64,000 bases of DNA from Bacteroidetes bacterium GWB2_32_14 (lineage in GTDB: Bacteria > Bacteroidota > Bacteroidia > Bacteroidales > UBA12077), in the NCBI GenBank assembly GCA_001768235.1, contig MENK01000024.1, forward strand, positions 148,468-212,467, in the 5' to 3' direction. This document shows, one piece after another, positions 1 through 9,056 of the stretch. Position 1 is the first letter of the stretch. Each line of letters starts with the position of its first letter. The position numbers and the translations under genes are program-made. The notes under the pieces are model-generated. The model did not search any database and was not told the origin of the DNA. It worked only from the letters and a program-made list of their open reading frames with translations.

Positions 1-839
1 TATCTGACAACACTGCTTTTGCATATAATTGAAGATTATTATAATCTGAGAATCCCATTGGTTTCATTAATTTTACTAATGGATTAAATACTACATTTTT
101 CTCTTCAATCATTTTTCTTGTCCGTGGATGTGTAGAAACAATAACTGGATACTTATATTTTTCTGCAATAGCATTTAACAAGTTTACTAATCCATAAAAA
201 TTAGTATCTGATGAAATATTTTCTTCTCTATGTGCTGATATAATAAAATATTTCTCCTTTTCTAAGCTAAGTTTGTTTTGTATGTCTGATTTCTCTATTT
301 TATTTAGATAAGCATTTAAAACCTCATACATTGGGCTACCTGTTTTAATCGCTCTATCTGCCGGTATTCCTTCTCTAAGCAGATATTCCCTAGCTATATC
401 ACTATATGTTAAGTTTATATCACTAATATGATCTACTATCTTTCGATTTGTTTCCTCCGGTACACGTTGATCAAAATACCTATTACCAGCTTCCATATGA
501 AAAATAGGTATTTTTCTTTTCTTTGCTGCAATTGCACATAAACAAGAATTAGTATCACCTAAAACTAAAAATGCATCAGGTTCTACATCGTCTAAAATAG
601 GATCAATATTAATTAATATCTGACCAGCGGTTGATGTTGTATTTCCCCCAGCTGCATTAAAAAAATAATCAGGTTTTCTTAATCCCAAATCTTTAAAAAA
701 TATCATAATCATAATTTTGACCTGTGTGAACAAGAATATGTTCGATACATTCCATTTGATCTAGTTTTAACATTACTTGAGAAAGTCTTATGATTTCCGG
801 TCTTGTACCTACTACAGTAAGAACTTTAAGTCTTTTCAT
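1..839 (-). pseudogene. UDP-GlcNAc 2-epimerase (FnlC/CapG type), frameshifted and cut by window edge
   Basis: Reading leftward from ATG at 839, the protein opens with the WecB-family signature VVGTRPEIIRLS and the later HTGQNYDYD. It then meets TAA at 693-695, just after a run of six T. One frame over, translation resumes with KDLGLRKPDYFFNAAGG and continues through the family motifs LGDTNSCL, HMEAGNR, RVPEETNR, SAHREENI and GFSDYNN to the left edge. Family members usually carry about four extra residues (an ELNE-like stretch) plus a second Phe at the junction, so a deletion of about 11 nt, or one surplus T, would explain the break. The family 2-epimerises the reduced intermediate on the way to UDP-L-FucNAc. 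It follows capE and a capF scrap, the usual gene order. It may be a true pseudogene or a homopolymer error in the assembly. Confidence 0.8.
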
Positions 840-849
840 ATTAATAATT

Positions 850-1012
850 TATCAATAAAATAATTTAAGTAAAATCTGTTTCTTTTACATTTTCCTATAA
901 CACTTTTTCAAAAAAATCATCATTAATTTCATTTGTTTCAAATTCGTTTTGATATAAACTTAATTGATGAAAGAGATGTGTTTTTATAAATCCTGCTTGC
1001 ACTTTAATTTCA
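850..1012 (-). pseudogene. capF/fnlB remnant (N-terminal scrap of a nucleotide-sugar reductase)
   Basis: Between capE and the 2-epimerase the minus strand encodes, from 1008 down to a TAG at 895-897, IKVQAGFIKTHLFHQL followed by SLYQNEFE and DDFFEKVL. From memory, this matches the first 40 or so residues of the CapF/FnlB-type reductase of Bacteroidota, which begins IKVGITGQAGFIGTHLF. Relative to that, the GITG of the dinucleotide-binding loop is missing and a Gly has become Lys. After the stop a short similar piece (ENVKETDFT) remains, and the 2-epimerase start follows within about 30 nt. About 300 codons of the gene are therefore absent. The enzyme reduces the CapE product in UDP-L-FucNAc synthesis, so this copy cannot function. 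Confidence 0.7.
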
Positions 1013-1065
1013 ATTTAAATCATTTAAATCGCTAAAATATTTATGAATATTATTCAAAATTTAAA

Positions 1066-2082
1066 TTATTCATTCTTTGACAACTCATCTTTAATATAAC
1101 CAAGGGAAAGAAGTTTTTTCTTAATTTCCACAATAGATAGTCGATAAGTATTATGGGAATTATAATCATCAGATGACGATGTTTTTACATCACCATCAGT
1201 AAAATAATTATTATAGTTTAAATCTCTATTATCCGCAGTTATTCTATAAAAATCTCCCATGTCTTCAGCTCTCATCATTTCCTCCCGAGTGCAAAGCGTC
1301 TCATATAATTTTTCGCCATGCCTTGTCCCAATAGTTTTAATTTCGTTATTTGCACTCATAATTTCTTTCACAGCTTGTGCTAAATCACCAATTGTAGATG
1401 ATGGAGCCTTTTGAACAAATAAATCTCCTTGTTTGCCATTATTAAAAGCAAACAACACTAAATCTACAGCTTCATCCAAAGACATTAAAAAACGTGTCAT
1501 ATTAGGATCTGTAATTGTCATTGGTTGTCCTGACTTTATTTGATTAATAAATAAAGGAATTACAGATCCTCTGGATGCCATAACATTTCCATATCGTGTA
1601 CAGCAAATAGTAGTTTCATCTTCAGGTACATTTCTCGACTCTGCGACTATAACTTTCTCCATTAAAGCTTTAGAAATCCCCATTGCATTTATTGGATAAG
1701 CAGCCTTATCAGTACTTAAACACACTACCTTTTTTACCTTTTTATTTATTGCGGAACGAATAACATTAGCTGTACCAATTACATTGGTTTTAGTAGCCTC
1801 TAACGGAAAAAATTCACAAGATGGTACTTGTTTTAAAGCAGCGGCATGAAATACAAAATCCACTCCACGAATAGCATTATCAATACTATCAGGATTTCGC
1901 ACATCTCCAATGTAGAATTTTAACTTAGAATTTTGATAATAATTACGCATATCGTCTTGTTTCTTCTCATCTCTCGAAAAAATTCTTATTTCTTTTATTT
2001 TCGAATCCAAGAATCTTTTTAACACAGCATTTCCAAAAGAACCTGTACCACCAGTTATTAGTAAAATTTTATTCTCAAACAT
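1066..2082 (-). CDS. capE: UDP-GlcNAc 4,6-dehydratase (5-inverting), CapE/FnlA type
   Basis: This is an extended short-chain dehydrogenase of 338 residues, close to the usual CapE/FnlA length. The NAD-binding loop TGGTGSFG spans residues 10-17. The active-site region reads STDK at 123-126, then M134-x3-K138 where classical members have YxxxK; Met in place of Tyr is a known CapE trait. The enzyme converts UDP-GlcNAc to the 4-keto-6-deoxy L-arabino intermediate, the first step to UDP-L-FucNAc. The reading frame is intact, yet the genes for the next two steps (capF and fnlC/capG) are broken just downstream. Its product therefore has no evident use here unless intact copies exist elsewhere. It starts 4 nt after the interrupted acyltransferase gene. 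Confidence 0.9.
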   Translation of the reverse strand: MFENKILLITGGTGSFGNAVLKRFLDSKIKEIRIFSRDEKKQDDMRNYYQNSKLKFYIGDVRNPDSIDNAIRGVDFVFHAAALKQVPSCEFFPLEATKTNVIGTANVIRSAINKKVKKVVCLSTDKAAYPINAMGISKALMEKVIVAESRNVPEDETTICCTRYGNVMASRGSVIPLFINQIKSGQPMTITDPNMTRFLMSLDEAVDLVLFAFNNGKQGDLFVQKAPSSTIGDLAQAVKEIMSANNEIKTIGTRHGEKLYETLCTREEMMRAEDMGDFYRITADNRDLNYNNYFTDGDVKTSSSDDYNSHNTYRLSIVEIKKKLLSLGYIKDELSKNE

Positions 2083-2086
2083 TCTT

Positions 2087-2614
2087 TTATTTCTTATAGT
2101 TATAATACTCTCTTAGCGCTTTATCTTTTTCCTTTCCACTTAAGTGTCCAAACCCTAATGATTCATTTTTTAATTTCTCAAAATATTCATCAGCAGTTTT
2201 TATAACTCTAGCCGGATTGCCAACAACTAATGAATTATCAGGAATATCTTTAGTGACAACAGAACATGCCCCAATAACAACATTATTCCCTATATTTACT
2301 CTTGGTAAAATTACTGTATTAATTCCAATAAATACATTATTACCAACCATAATTGGTTTTGATATCTCTAATGTTGGTTCCCGTTTTCTAAAGGGAAGAG
2401 CTCCACCGTCATGAGTAATGAAAGCAACATTATGAGTTATATGAACGTTCTTTCCTTATGGAATCATCCAAGGTTCTGAATCCCAGCGAATAGTACCATA
2501 AAGCTTGAGCTCTTCATCAATAAAATTGACACCTACTCTCTTAGAATATTTAAGAGGAGCCATCCTTATCTCAAGCCTGTTTCTTAATGCTTTTACAAGT
2601 CTAAATAATTTCAT
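2087..2614 (-). pseudogene. Left-handed beta-helix acyltransferase with in-frame premature stop
   Basis: Starting at ATG 2614, 52 codons (MKLFRLVKAL...WMIP) are followed by TAA at 2456-2458. The same frame then continues with GKNVHITHNVAFITHDGG and hexapeptide repeats to the end at 2087. Without the stop the product would be 175 residues, like the 178-residue paralogue at 6408-6944. Aligning the two by eye, the stop sits where the paralogue has Ile in the segment ISIGNHV. There is no frameshift, so this looks like one nonsense change (or base error) in a sugar O- or N-acetyltransferase. The C-terminal piece from an internal ATG at 2350 lacks most of the first coils and the FITHDGG motif, so it is unlikely to be active alone. 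Confidence 0.85.
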
Positions 2615-2645
2615 AAATTATTTTTTTAATTTAACCAACAATCCT

Positions 2646-4046
2646 TTAGATATTAATAATCTTACTATTTAAATATAACTTTTTAACTTTAATTAATACA
2701 GACGGAATAATAATTACTAAATAAAATATTGCGCCAACCCAGGGAATGGTTTCAATCCCATAAATATTTGACAAAATAAACTTTAAAGGTAAACTAATAG
2801 CAAAATATATAAAGAATATAATTACCTGATATCTAATAATATTAGCAGCATTTAATACCATAAAATACGGTGAAATAAAAGAAAGCAATAACTGCATGAA
2901 GCCCATACCAATTAATAAAACTTTAGAATAACTAAAATTACTATTAATCCAAGCTTTTAATATAAAATCAGAAAATAGCAATAGAAAAGCAATGGCGAAA
3001 ATTGAAATTCCAATAGATATAATAGAAATGCGGCGGGTATTTTTTTTTACCCAGTTTATTTCTCCCTTAGCAAATGCTTCGCTAGAAGCTGCCCACATTG
3101 GTGTACTAATCATAACGCAAGCAATACTTATTAAACTAGCCAACTTAAAAAGTATAGCATAAGTTCCTGATTCTTCCAAACTACTAGTTCTGGCTACAAT
3201 GAAATTATCTAAAGCTAAACTTAAAGTTGTAAATATTGATAATATTAAGAATAATAGACCTGTTTTTAGTAAGGAAAAAGCCATTTTTTTATTAAAATAC
3301 TTAAATGTTGGACTAAGTACCTTTCGCTCCTTTCTAAAATAATAAATTAGATTAGCAAACGATACTATTGCAATTGCTGAAGATGCTCCCCAAACCATTG
3401 CCAACTTTCCTGCGTCAGCTTTAATTGTTACATAAATTAGAACCAAGCTTATTATTGCTGCCATAGATGACCATATATTACTTTTATAACCTTCTTGCAA
3501 AGCCAACTGCGTTCTGGTCACTATACTCAAAGGGATGGACAATAACTTCGGTAAAACTACAGCCAAGACTACACCTGAAGCTAAAATAATAGCTTCCTTA
3601 GTATTTGCATTCATTACCTCTCCCCATTTAATAAATTTAAAAATACTAAGAAATATAATATTAAACAGCAATGTTACTCCAATCAGCATATAAAAGGTGC
3701 TGGCTATCATTTCTTTACTTTTTTTAATATCATTTTTCCCATACGCATTTCCTAACATTGTTCTTAATCCATTACCCAAACCTAAATCAGCAAAATTAAA
3801 TAATGAAAAAAAGGATATTATTGCCACCCACAAACCATATAATTCCGGACCAAGATAATTATATGATAATTTAACAGTTATCAAAGGTATTGAAGCTCCC
3901 AGCACTTTAGCTATAACAGATGTTATTGCAGTTAAAGCCATTCTCCTATACCTTTCTTGTGACCTTCCTTCTCTTGTTGATGTATCAAAAGGCTTTCTAA
4001 AGGCCAAAAAAAGTAAATTTTTAAACTTATTTAATGTTTTCTTCAC
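2646..4046 (-). CDS. wzx: Wzx-type polysaccharide flippase
   Basis: This 466-residue integral membrane protein has about 12-14 hydrophobic segments and the Polysacc_synt/MATE-like pattern of lipid-linked oligosaccharide flippases. Examples are LGPELYGLWVAIISF near residue 84 and LGLGNGLRTMLGNAYG after it. It would move the undecaprenyl-linked repeat unit across the inner membrane. The start overlaps the end of the upstream Wzy candidate by 20 nt, suggesting translational coupling. A charged N-terminal stretch of about 40 residues precedes the first membrane segment. The assignment rests on topology, length and locus context. Confidence 0.85.
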   Translation of the reverse strand: MKKTLNKFKNLLFLAFRKPFDTSTREGRSQERYRRMALTAITSVIAKVLGASIPLITVKLSYNYLGPELYGLWVAIISFFSLFNFADLGLGNGLRTMLGNAYGKNDIKKSKEMIASTFYMLIGVTLLFNIIFLSIFKFIKWGEVMNANTKEAIILASGVVLAVVLPKLLSIPLSIVTRTQLALQEGYKSNIWSSMAAIISLVLIYVTIKADAGKLAMVWGASSAIAIVSFANLIYYFRKERKVLSPTFKYFNKKMAFSLLKTGLLFLILSIFTTLSLALDNFIVARTSSLEESGTYAILFKLASLISIACVMISTPMWAASSEAFAKGEINWVKKNTRRISIISIGISIFAIAFLLLFSDFILKAWINSNFSYSKVLLIGMGFMQLLLSFISPYFMVLNAANIIRYQVIIFFIYFAISLPLKFILSNIYGIETIPWVGAIFYLVIIIPSVLIKVKKLYLNSKIINI

Positions 4047-5229
4047 ACTTTGATAAATTGTTTAGATAATAAATAACAAAGACAATAACAAAAGGGAAAC
4101 GATAACTATAGGTGGCTGGTAAGGCTAGTTCAAAAGAAAAGATAATAAATAATATAAACCAAATATAACGAACATTAATATTACGTACTAAAAAATTATA
4201 TAATCTTGTATAAATAATTATTATCAAAGGGAAACTTCCCATTGTTAAATATACAATATATCCAGAATCACTATATCCAATTTTCATATTATCAAAAATA
4301 CAAAACCCTATACCCATTGAACTCAATATTATCTTAAAATTATTTTTAAAAGAACCACCATCAATTAAGTATCTCGCTATCAATCCATTTGTGTCACTCT
4401 GTGTAATAAATTTATACCTTTCCCATAGTGTTTCCCACATATTAAATATGACAATAATAATTATTCCTAAAATTGAAAATAAAACTATGGGTTTTTTTCT
4501 TAAAAGCCATAGCAACATAATTGTCATAATTATACCATAAACCAAACTAGAATTTGAAGTTAAAAAAACAGTAAAAAAAACAGTAAATCCACAATATATG
4601 TAGAATCGCATTAGGCCAGTTCTAATTGCTGTTACATAACTTAAGTAAAACATTATTATATAAAAGTAAGATGCCCAGGTATGAACACCAAAACTCATAA
4701 CTGTTTTCTTATAATAAAAAGTATATTCTAAGGCTTTCTCATAATATTGAGAGTAATTATTTATAGTAAATTCCTTTATAAAATCACTTCCTAATAAAAT
4801 CAAGATATTCCAAATTAACATTGCAATAAAGAAAATATCTAAAAGTCTTCTCATATATCTTTGAGAAATTTTATAATCATTAATTTTAAAAGATGTAAGA
4901 TAGATCAATGATAATACAGGAGCAATTCTATATATAGAAAGTCGTGCATCATTATTTCGTATTAAAGTAAAAATCGTTATACTTCCAACATATATAATAA
5001 TAAAAACCAATCCTCTTATAAAAAGATTATAATTTATTCGATTAAATAATCCAACATATGATATATATATAACAATTATTATCCAAACTGTCAGAGTCCA
5101 TATTATACCAAATATCTCTGAATTATGAGAAGTTGGAATAAAAGTAAACATAATCAATGCTAAAAGTGGAATTAATTTTCTTCCAAATTCCTTAATATTT
5201 TCGCTATTAATCCCAAACTTAAAATTCAT
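4027..5229 (-). CDS. Putative Wzy O-antigen/capsule repeat-unit polymerase
   Basis: The 400-residue protein is almost wholly hydrophobic, with about 11-12 predicted membrane helices and one larger hydrophilic loop (about residues 265-310) in its second half. This layout is typical of Wzy polymerases, which share little sequence identity. It lies between the flippase and a GT4 glycosyltransferase, and no other polymerase candidate occurs in the locus. Wzy joins repeat units on the periplasmic face. It is 12 nt from the upstream glycosyltransferase and overlaps wzx. A WaaL-type ligase or another EpsG-like protein is the main alternative. Confidence 0.7.
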   Translation of the reverse strand: MNFKFGINSENIKEFGRKLIPLLALIMFTFIPTSHNSEIFGIIWTLTVWIIIVIYISYVGLFNRINYNLFIRGLVFIIIYVGSITIFTLIRNNDARLSIYRIAPVLSLIYLTSFKINDYKISQRYMRRLLDIFFIAMLIWNILILLGSDFIKEFTINNYSQYYEKALEYTFYYKKTVMSFGVHTWASYFYIIMFYLSYVTAIRTGLMRFYIYCGFTVFFTVFLTSNSSLVYGIIMTIMLLWLLRKKPIVLFSILGIIIIVIFNMWETLWERYKFITQSDTNGLIARYLIDGGSFKNNFKIILSSMGIGFCIFDNMKIGYSDSGYIVYLTMGSFPLIIIIYTRLYNFLVRNINVRYIWFILFIIFSFELALPATYSYRFPFVIVFVIYYLNNLSKCEENIK

Positions 5230-5241
5230 CTAACTTTTTCC

Positions 5242-6411
5242 TTATGCTTTATTATATAAAGATTCGAGCATTTTCTTTAAATCTGATGAATAAATTCTAT
5301 AGTCAAAACTTCTTTCAGCTTCTTTTCTTGCTTCTATTCTCAATTGTTTATGATCATTATAATTTTGATTAAGAAGTTGTTTAAAAATATTTAATAAATA
5401 ATCCACTGAATTTTCTTCTAGAAAATATCCATTAACACTCTCTTTTAGATACAATTCAATATCACCTGTTTTATTAGTTATTACAGGTGTACCTGCCATC
5501 ATGCTTTCTGCTAACTTTGTTGGAAAGCCAGCTTCATTAGATCGTTTTTGTGGTCTTATAAAAATGCTATAATCAGCATTCTTATAAATATCATGAATTT
5601 CTGGTTGGGGAACTTTCCCCTTTATATTAACACAATCAGAAACAGAATCTAATAACTCTGTGTTATTAGAAATATTTTTCAGTACCGTATCTTTTGTTGA
5701 TCCATAAATATTATATTCTATTTTGGTCCTTTCCTTACCTAGTTTTTTTAAAGCTAAAAATATATTTTCAAATTTTTCTTTATGTGTCCCAGAAAAACCA
5801 ATTTGCACAATAACTAATTTTTTATTGTTTGTTTCTAATGAATAATCATTATTTTGTACATCAAGAATAGTAGGAATTCTAATTACATTTTGAGTAAATG
5901 ATTTAAAATATTGTTGTAGATACCTACTAATTGCTATAACACCATCAGATTTTACATATTCACTTTGTATAACTCTATTATAAATTATATTATACGGATT
6001 AAATTTACCTAATCTTCTAGAGTTAGTATCATACCATTCTCCAATTTCCAAAACACATGGAATTCCTTTCTCTTTGCAAATCGACCTCATTCTCGAAAAG
6101 CGATCATAACAGTTTCCTAATATAACTATATCAACATTATGAGTAGAAATATATTTACGAAAAATTGAGACAGAGAATATTGTGCACTTTATCCTATTTA
6201 ATGGTGATGGTACGTTAGTAAGAACCTGATAAGAGACATGTTCAAACTGAAATATTTTATTTCTACTCACATTATTCTGAAAAGAATAATCACTAATAAT
6301 ATGTAGTTTATAACCTAATGAATAAAACAATCTTGCAAAATTCTGAAGTCTAGAAGAATATGCTCCACCATAAGGAAATATAGCTGGAGATATATAGAGT
6401 AATGATTTCAT
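5242..6411 (-). CDS. GT4-family glycosyltransferase
   Basis: This 389-residue GT-B fold transferase has an N-terminal acceptor domain with the glycine-rich FPYGGAYSSR near residues 12-21. Its C-terminal nucleotide-sugar domain carries the EX7E-type pair at E293 and E302 (EAGFPTKLAE), then AGTPVITNKTGDIE. It has no signal peptide, so it should add one sugar to the lipid-linked repeat unit at the cytoplasmic face. Its stop-proximal end is 12 nt from wzy and its start overlaps the neighbouring acyltransferase by 4 nt. Donor and acceptor cannot be read from the sequence. Confidence 0.85.
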   Translation of the reverse strand: MKSLLYISPAIFPYGGAYSSRLQNFARLFYSLGYKLHIISDYSFQNNVSRNKIFQFEHVSYQVLTNVPSPLNRIKCTIFSVSIFRKYISTHNVDIVILGNCYDRFSRMRSICKEKGIPCVLEIGEWYDTNSRRLGKFNPYNIIYNRVIQSEYVKSDGVIAISRYLQQYFKSFTQNVIRIPTILDVQNNDYSLETNNKKLVIVQIGFSGTHKEKFENIFLALKKLGKERTKIEYNIYGSTKDTVLKNISNNTELLDSVSDCVNIKGKVPQPEIHDIYKNADYSIFIRPQKRSNEAGFPTKLAESMMAGTPVITNKTGDIELYLKESVNGYFLEENSVDYLLNIFKQLLNQNYNDHKQLRIEARKEAERSFDYRIYSSDLKKMLESLYNKA

Positions 6412-6944
6412 TTATTAATCTTTTTTGTTTTAAAATGATTGATCAAAAAAGCCTTCTTTTTATAATATGAAAACCCTTTAAGTTCTAATCCATCTAATAA
6501 GACTTGATCCTTATATTCTTCAATTCTTTTTATCTTCTTAGCTGGAACACCTGCATAGACCCATCCACTTTCTAGTTTTTTTGATACAATACTTCCTGCC
6601 CCTATAATGATATTATCTTCGATTATAACTCCTGGTAAAATAATGCATTTATCCCCAATAAAAACATTATTACCTATTTCAATCTTTTTTATCACATCTA
6701 ATTTTGGATATTCTTCCCTAAATACCCAAATACCTCCATCATGCGTTATAAAGGAACTATTTGTAATACTTACATGATTTCCAATACTAATTAAATATGG
6801 CTCTGTACTAAAACCTACTTTTCCAACAAATCTACAATTTTCACCTACTATCACTCCTATCTTTCTAGCAGCTTTTATTGGGTTCAACTTATAGTGTATT
6901 AAATAACGTAACTTTACTAAAATGTTAACAATTTTCTTGATCAT
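6408..6944 (-). CDS. LbH-fold sugar acyltransferase
   Basis: The 178-residue protein carries hexapeptide repeats characteristic of the left-handed beta-helix (IEIGNNVFIGDKCIILPGV, then IIEDNIIIGAGSIVSKK) and the FITHDGG segment of the maltose/galactoside O-acetyltransferase group. It is probably a CoA-dependent O- or N-acetyltransferase that decorates the polysaccharide repeat. It overlaps both neighbours (4 and 20 nt), so it is embedded in the operon. It is a paralogue of the interrupted gene at 2087-2614 and may be the sole intact member of the pair here. Confidence 0.8.
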   Translation of the reverse strand: MIKKIVNILVKLRYLIHYKLNPIKAARKIGVIVGENCRFVGKVGFSTEPYLISIGNHVSITNSSFITHDGGIWVFREEYPKLDVIKKIEIGNNVFIGDKCIILPGVIIEDNIIIGAGSIVSKKLESGWVYAGVPAKKIKRIEEYKDQVLLDGLELKGFSYYKKKAFLINHFKTKKINK

Positions 6945-8046
6945 ATTTAAAAACTTTTGAATAAAACTCTAAATACCAATTAGATACGCTATTTATATCA
7001 TATCCCTTTTCTTGTATTAAATTATAAGTTAATTGTCTATCAATTATATTAGCTTGTTTAATAATTATTTCACTCCATACTTTTGGTTTATCTTTTATTG
7101 AGCAATAAGTTATTAAATTTGTTAATTCTATTTCTTTTGTAATCGAATCAGAAATAACACAAGGTAATCCGGCTGCCTGGGCTTCCAGAACAACTCCAGG
7201 AAATCCTTCATAAATAGATGGAAAAATCAAAATATCTATAACTTGCAAAAGATCTGGAATGTCATTTCTAATACCAGTAAAAATAACGGAATCAGACAAA
7301 CCTAGAGCATCGACCTTTTTCGTAATTTTATTTCTCAACTCCCCTTCTCCGACTAACATCAGTTTTGCTGTTGCTCTAATCTCTTTTACTTCTTTAAAAA
7401 TATCAATTAAGAAATCATGGTTTTTGGGATATCTAAAACTACCTACATGTCCAAGTACTAAATTATTACTCAAATCTAGGGATTTTCTTAATTCTAAACG
7501 TCGTTGCACATTATAACTATATTTTTTAGCATCAATAGCATTTGGAATTATTTTCACATTCTCTTTATTCATCGCTTTTTCTCCAAACTCACTTAATGCT
7601 GCAAGTTTTGAAACAGCTAACAAATAATTTGCTGAGTACTTTGCCAATTTTGCTAATAATGCTCTTATTTTATTGCTTTTCTGTGCACTTCTGGCATGGG
7701 CTATTCGTATCGGTACATTATTTTTTTTTGCAGATCTAAGATAAATAAAAGCAGTTGTTGTTATATGCCCATGAACAATTTTATATTCAGGGTTTGTTTT
7801 AAAAAAAATATCCCATGCTTTTTTATATTCTAATAAATTTTTTCCATTAAATCGAGGAAAAACAAAAATCCTTCCACCTAATTTTCTAACTTCATTTGAA
7901 TAATAACACTCTTGTTCGGTATGAATTGCAAAATCAAATTGTATTTTACTTTTATCTATAGCTCGATAGACATCCATAGTGCGACTCTCTGCTCCACCAT
8001 TGTTCAATCTCCCAAGAACATGCAATACTCTTATGGGGCTTTTCAT
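6925..8046 (-). CDS. GT4-family glycosyltransferase
   Basis: This 373-residue GT-B glycosyltransferase opens with GRLNNGGAESR (residues 12-22), the acceptor-domain glycine loop common in EpsF/WcaL-like GT4 enzymes. The donor domain has GHVGSFRYPKNHDFLID near residues 199-215 and the EX7E motif E280...E288 (EGFPGVVLE), then AGLPCVISDS. It is cytoplasmic and would act on the lipid-linked intermediate. The ATG overlaps the preceding epimerase stop by one base, and the C-terminus overlaps the acyltransferase start by 20 nt. The specific sugar is unknown. Confidence 0.87.
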   Translation of the reverse strand: MKSPIRVLHVLGRLNNGGAESRTMDVYRAIDKSKIQFDFAIHTEQECYYSNEVRKLGGRIFVFPRFNGKNLLEYKKAWDIFFKTNPEYKIVHGHITTTAFIYLRSAKKNNVPIRIAHARSAQKSNKIRALLAKLAKYSANYLLAVSKLAALSEFGEKAMNKENVKIIPNAIDAKKYSYNVQRRLELRKSLDLSNNLVLGHVGSFRYPKNHDFLIDIFKEVKEIRATAKLMLVGEGELRNKITKKVDALGLSDSVIFTGIRNDIPDLLQVIDILIFPSIYEGFPGVVLEAQAAGLPCVISDSITKEIELTNLITYCSIKDKPKVWSEIIIKQANIIDRQLTYNLIQEKGYDINSVSNWYLEFYSKVFKYDQENC

Positions 8047-9023
8047 TATAAATTATCCTTATACCAATTTATTGCTTCAGTAATTCCATCTTGAAAACTC
8101 CATTGGGGATTATATCCAAGCATTTTTTTAGCCTTCGTTATATCTGCATTGCTATGTTTAATATCACCTGGTCTATCTGGTACAAAAACAGGTTCAATAT
8201 CTTTATTAAGAGCTTTAGTTAATGCATAATATATATCAATTAAATATTCCCTGCCTCCAAAAGCAATATTAAAAGCTTCTCCAGATGCAGAAGACGGTGC
8301 CATACAGGCTTTTAAGTTTGCTTCAATTACATTTTCTATATATGTAAAGTCTCTACTTTGTTTTCCATTACCATTAATCGTTGGCTGTTTGTCATTTAAC
8401 AATAGTTTAATGAACTTTGGAATAACTGCTGCATAAGCTCCATCTGGATCCTGTCTTTTACCAAAAACATTAAAATATCTCAAACCATAAGTATCAAGTT
8501 TATAAAGTTTACTGTACAACCTTGCATATTCTTCATTTGTCTTTTTTGTCAAAGCGTAAGGTGATAATAAATTACCTTCAGTACCTTCTTTTTTTGGTAA
8601 ATTAGGCTCATCACCATATACGGATGAACTTGATGCATAAATAAATTTCTTTACATTATTTTGCCGTGCAGCTTCTAGCATATTTAACTGACCTTTAATA
8701 TTTACCTCTTCATAAAAAAGTGGCATTTCAATACTTCTAGGAACACTACCCCAGGCCGCTTGATGCAAGACATAATCCACTCCTTTTACAGCTTTTTCGC
8801 AATCTTCGTAATTACGTATATCACCTTCAATCAGAGTAAAATTTGGATTTTTTAAAAACGAAATAATATTTTCTCTTTTACCGGTCGAGAAATTATCAAA
8901 ACAAACAACTTTGTTTTCATATTTTAACAACTCTTCACATAAGTTTGAACCTATAAATCCAGCCCCACCTGTAATTAGAATTTTTTTATTTTTAAGATTT
9001 CTTTCAACCATTACAAATTCCAA
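8046..9023 (-). CDS. NAD-dependent nucleotide-sugar 4-epimerase (WbpP/TviC-like)
   Basis: An extended SDR of 325 residues. The Rossmann loop GGAGFIG lies at residues 19-25 and the catalytic set is S132-S133 with Y156-x3-K160. Regions such as HQAAWGSVPRSIEMP and TKKTNEEYARLY resemble the UDP-GlcNAc(A) 4-epimerases WbpP, TviC and WbgU. It would supply a galacto-configured amino sugar or uronic acid together with the dehydrogenase at 10474-11763. An alternative ATG at 9011 would remove four residues and suits the family better. Plain UDP-glucose 4-epimerase (GalE) is a less likely reading. Confidence 0.83.
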   Translation of the reverse strand: MEFVMVERNLKNKKILITGGAGFIGSNLCEELLKYENKVVCFDNFSTGKRENIISFLKNPNFTLIEGDIRNYEDCEKAVKGVDYVLHQAAWGSVPRSIEMPLFYEEVNIKGQLNMLEAARQNNVKKFIYASSSSVYGDEPNLPKKEGTEGNLLSPYALTKKTNEEYARLYSKLYKLDTYGLRYFNVFGKRQDPDGAYAAVIPKFIKLLLNDKQPTINGNGKQSRDFTYIENVIEANLKACMAPSSASGEAFNIAFGGREYLIDIYYALTKALNKDIEPVFVPDRPGDIKHSNADITKAKKMLGYNPQWSFQDGITEAINWYKDNL

Positions 9024-9056
9024 TTTTTAAGTTTTTATTTAAATTATATAAAATAA

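Noticed and set aside
2217-2414. Plus-strand frame over the acyltransferase
   Set aside because: It is the antisense shadow of the hexapeptide repeats and has no support of its own.
2456-2458. Recoding (readthrough or special amino acid) at the acyltransferase stop
   Set aside because: The codon is TAA, not TGA or TAG. No recoding structure is visible, and neighbouring genes are also broken.
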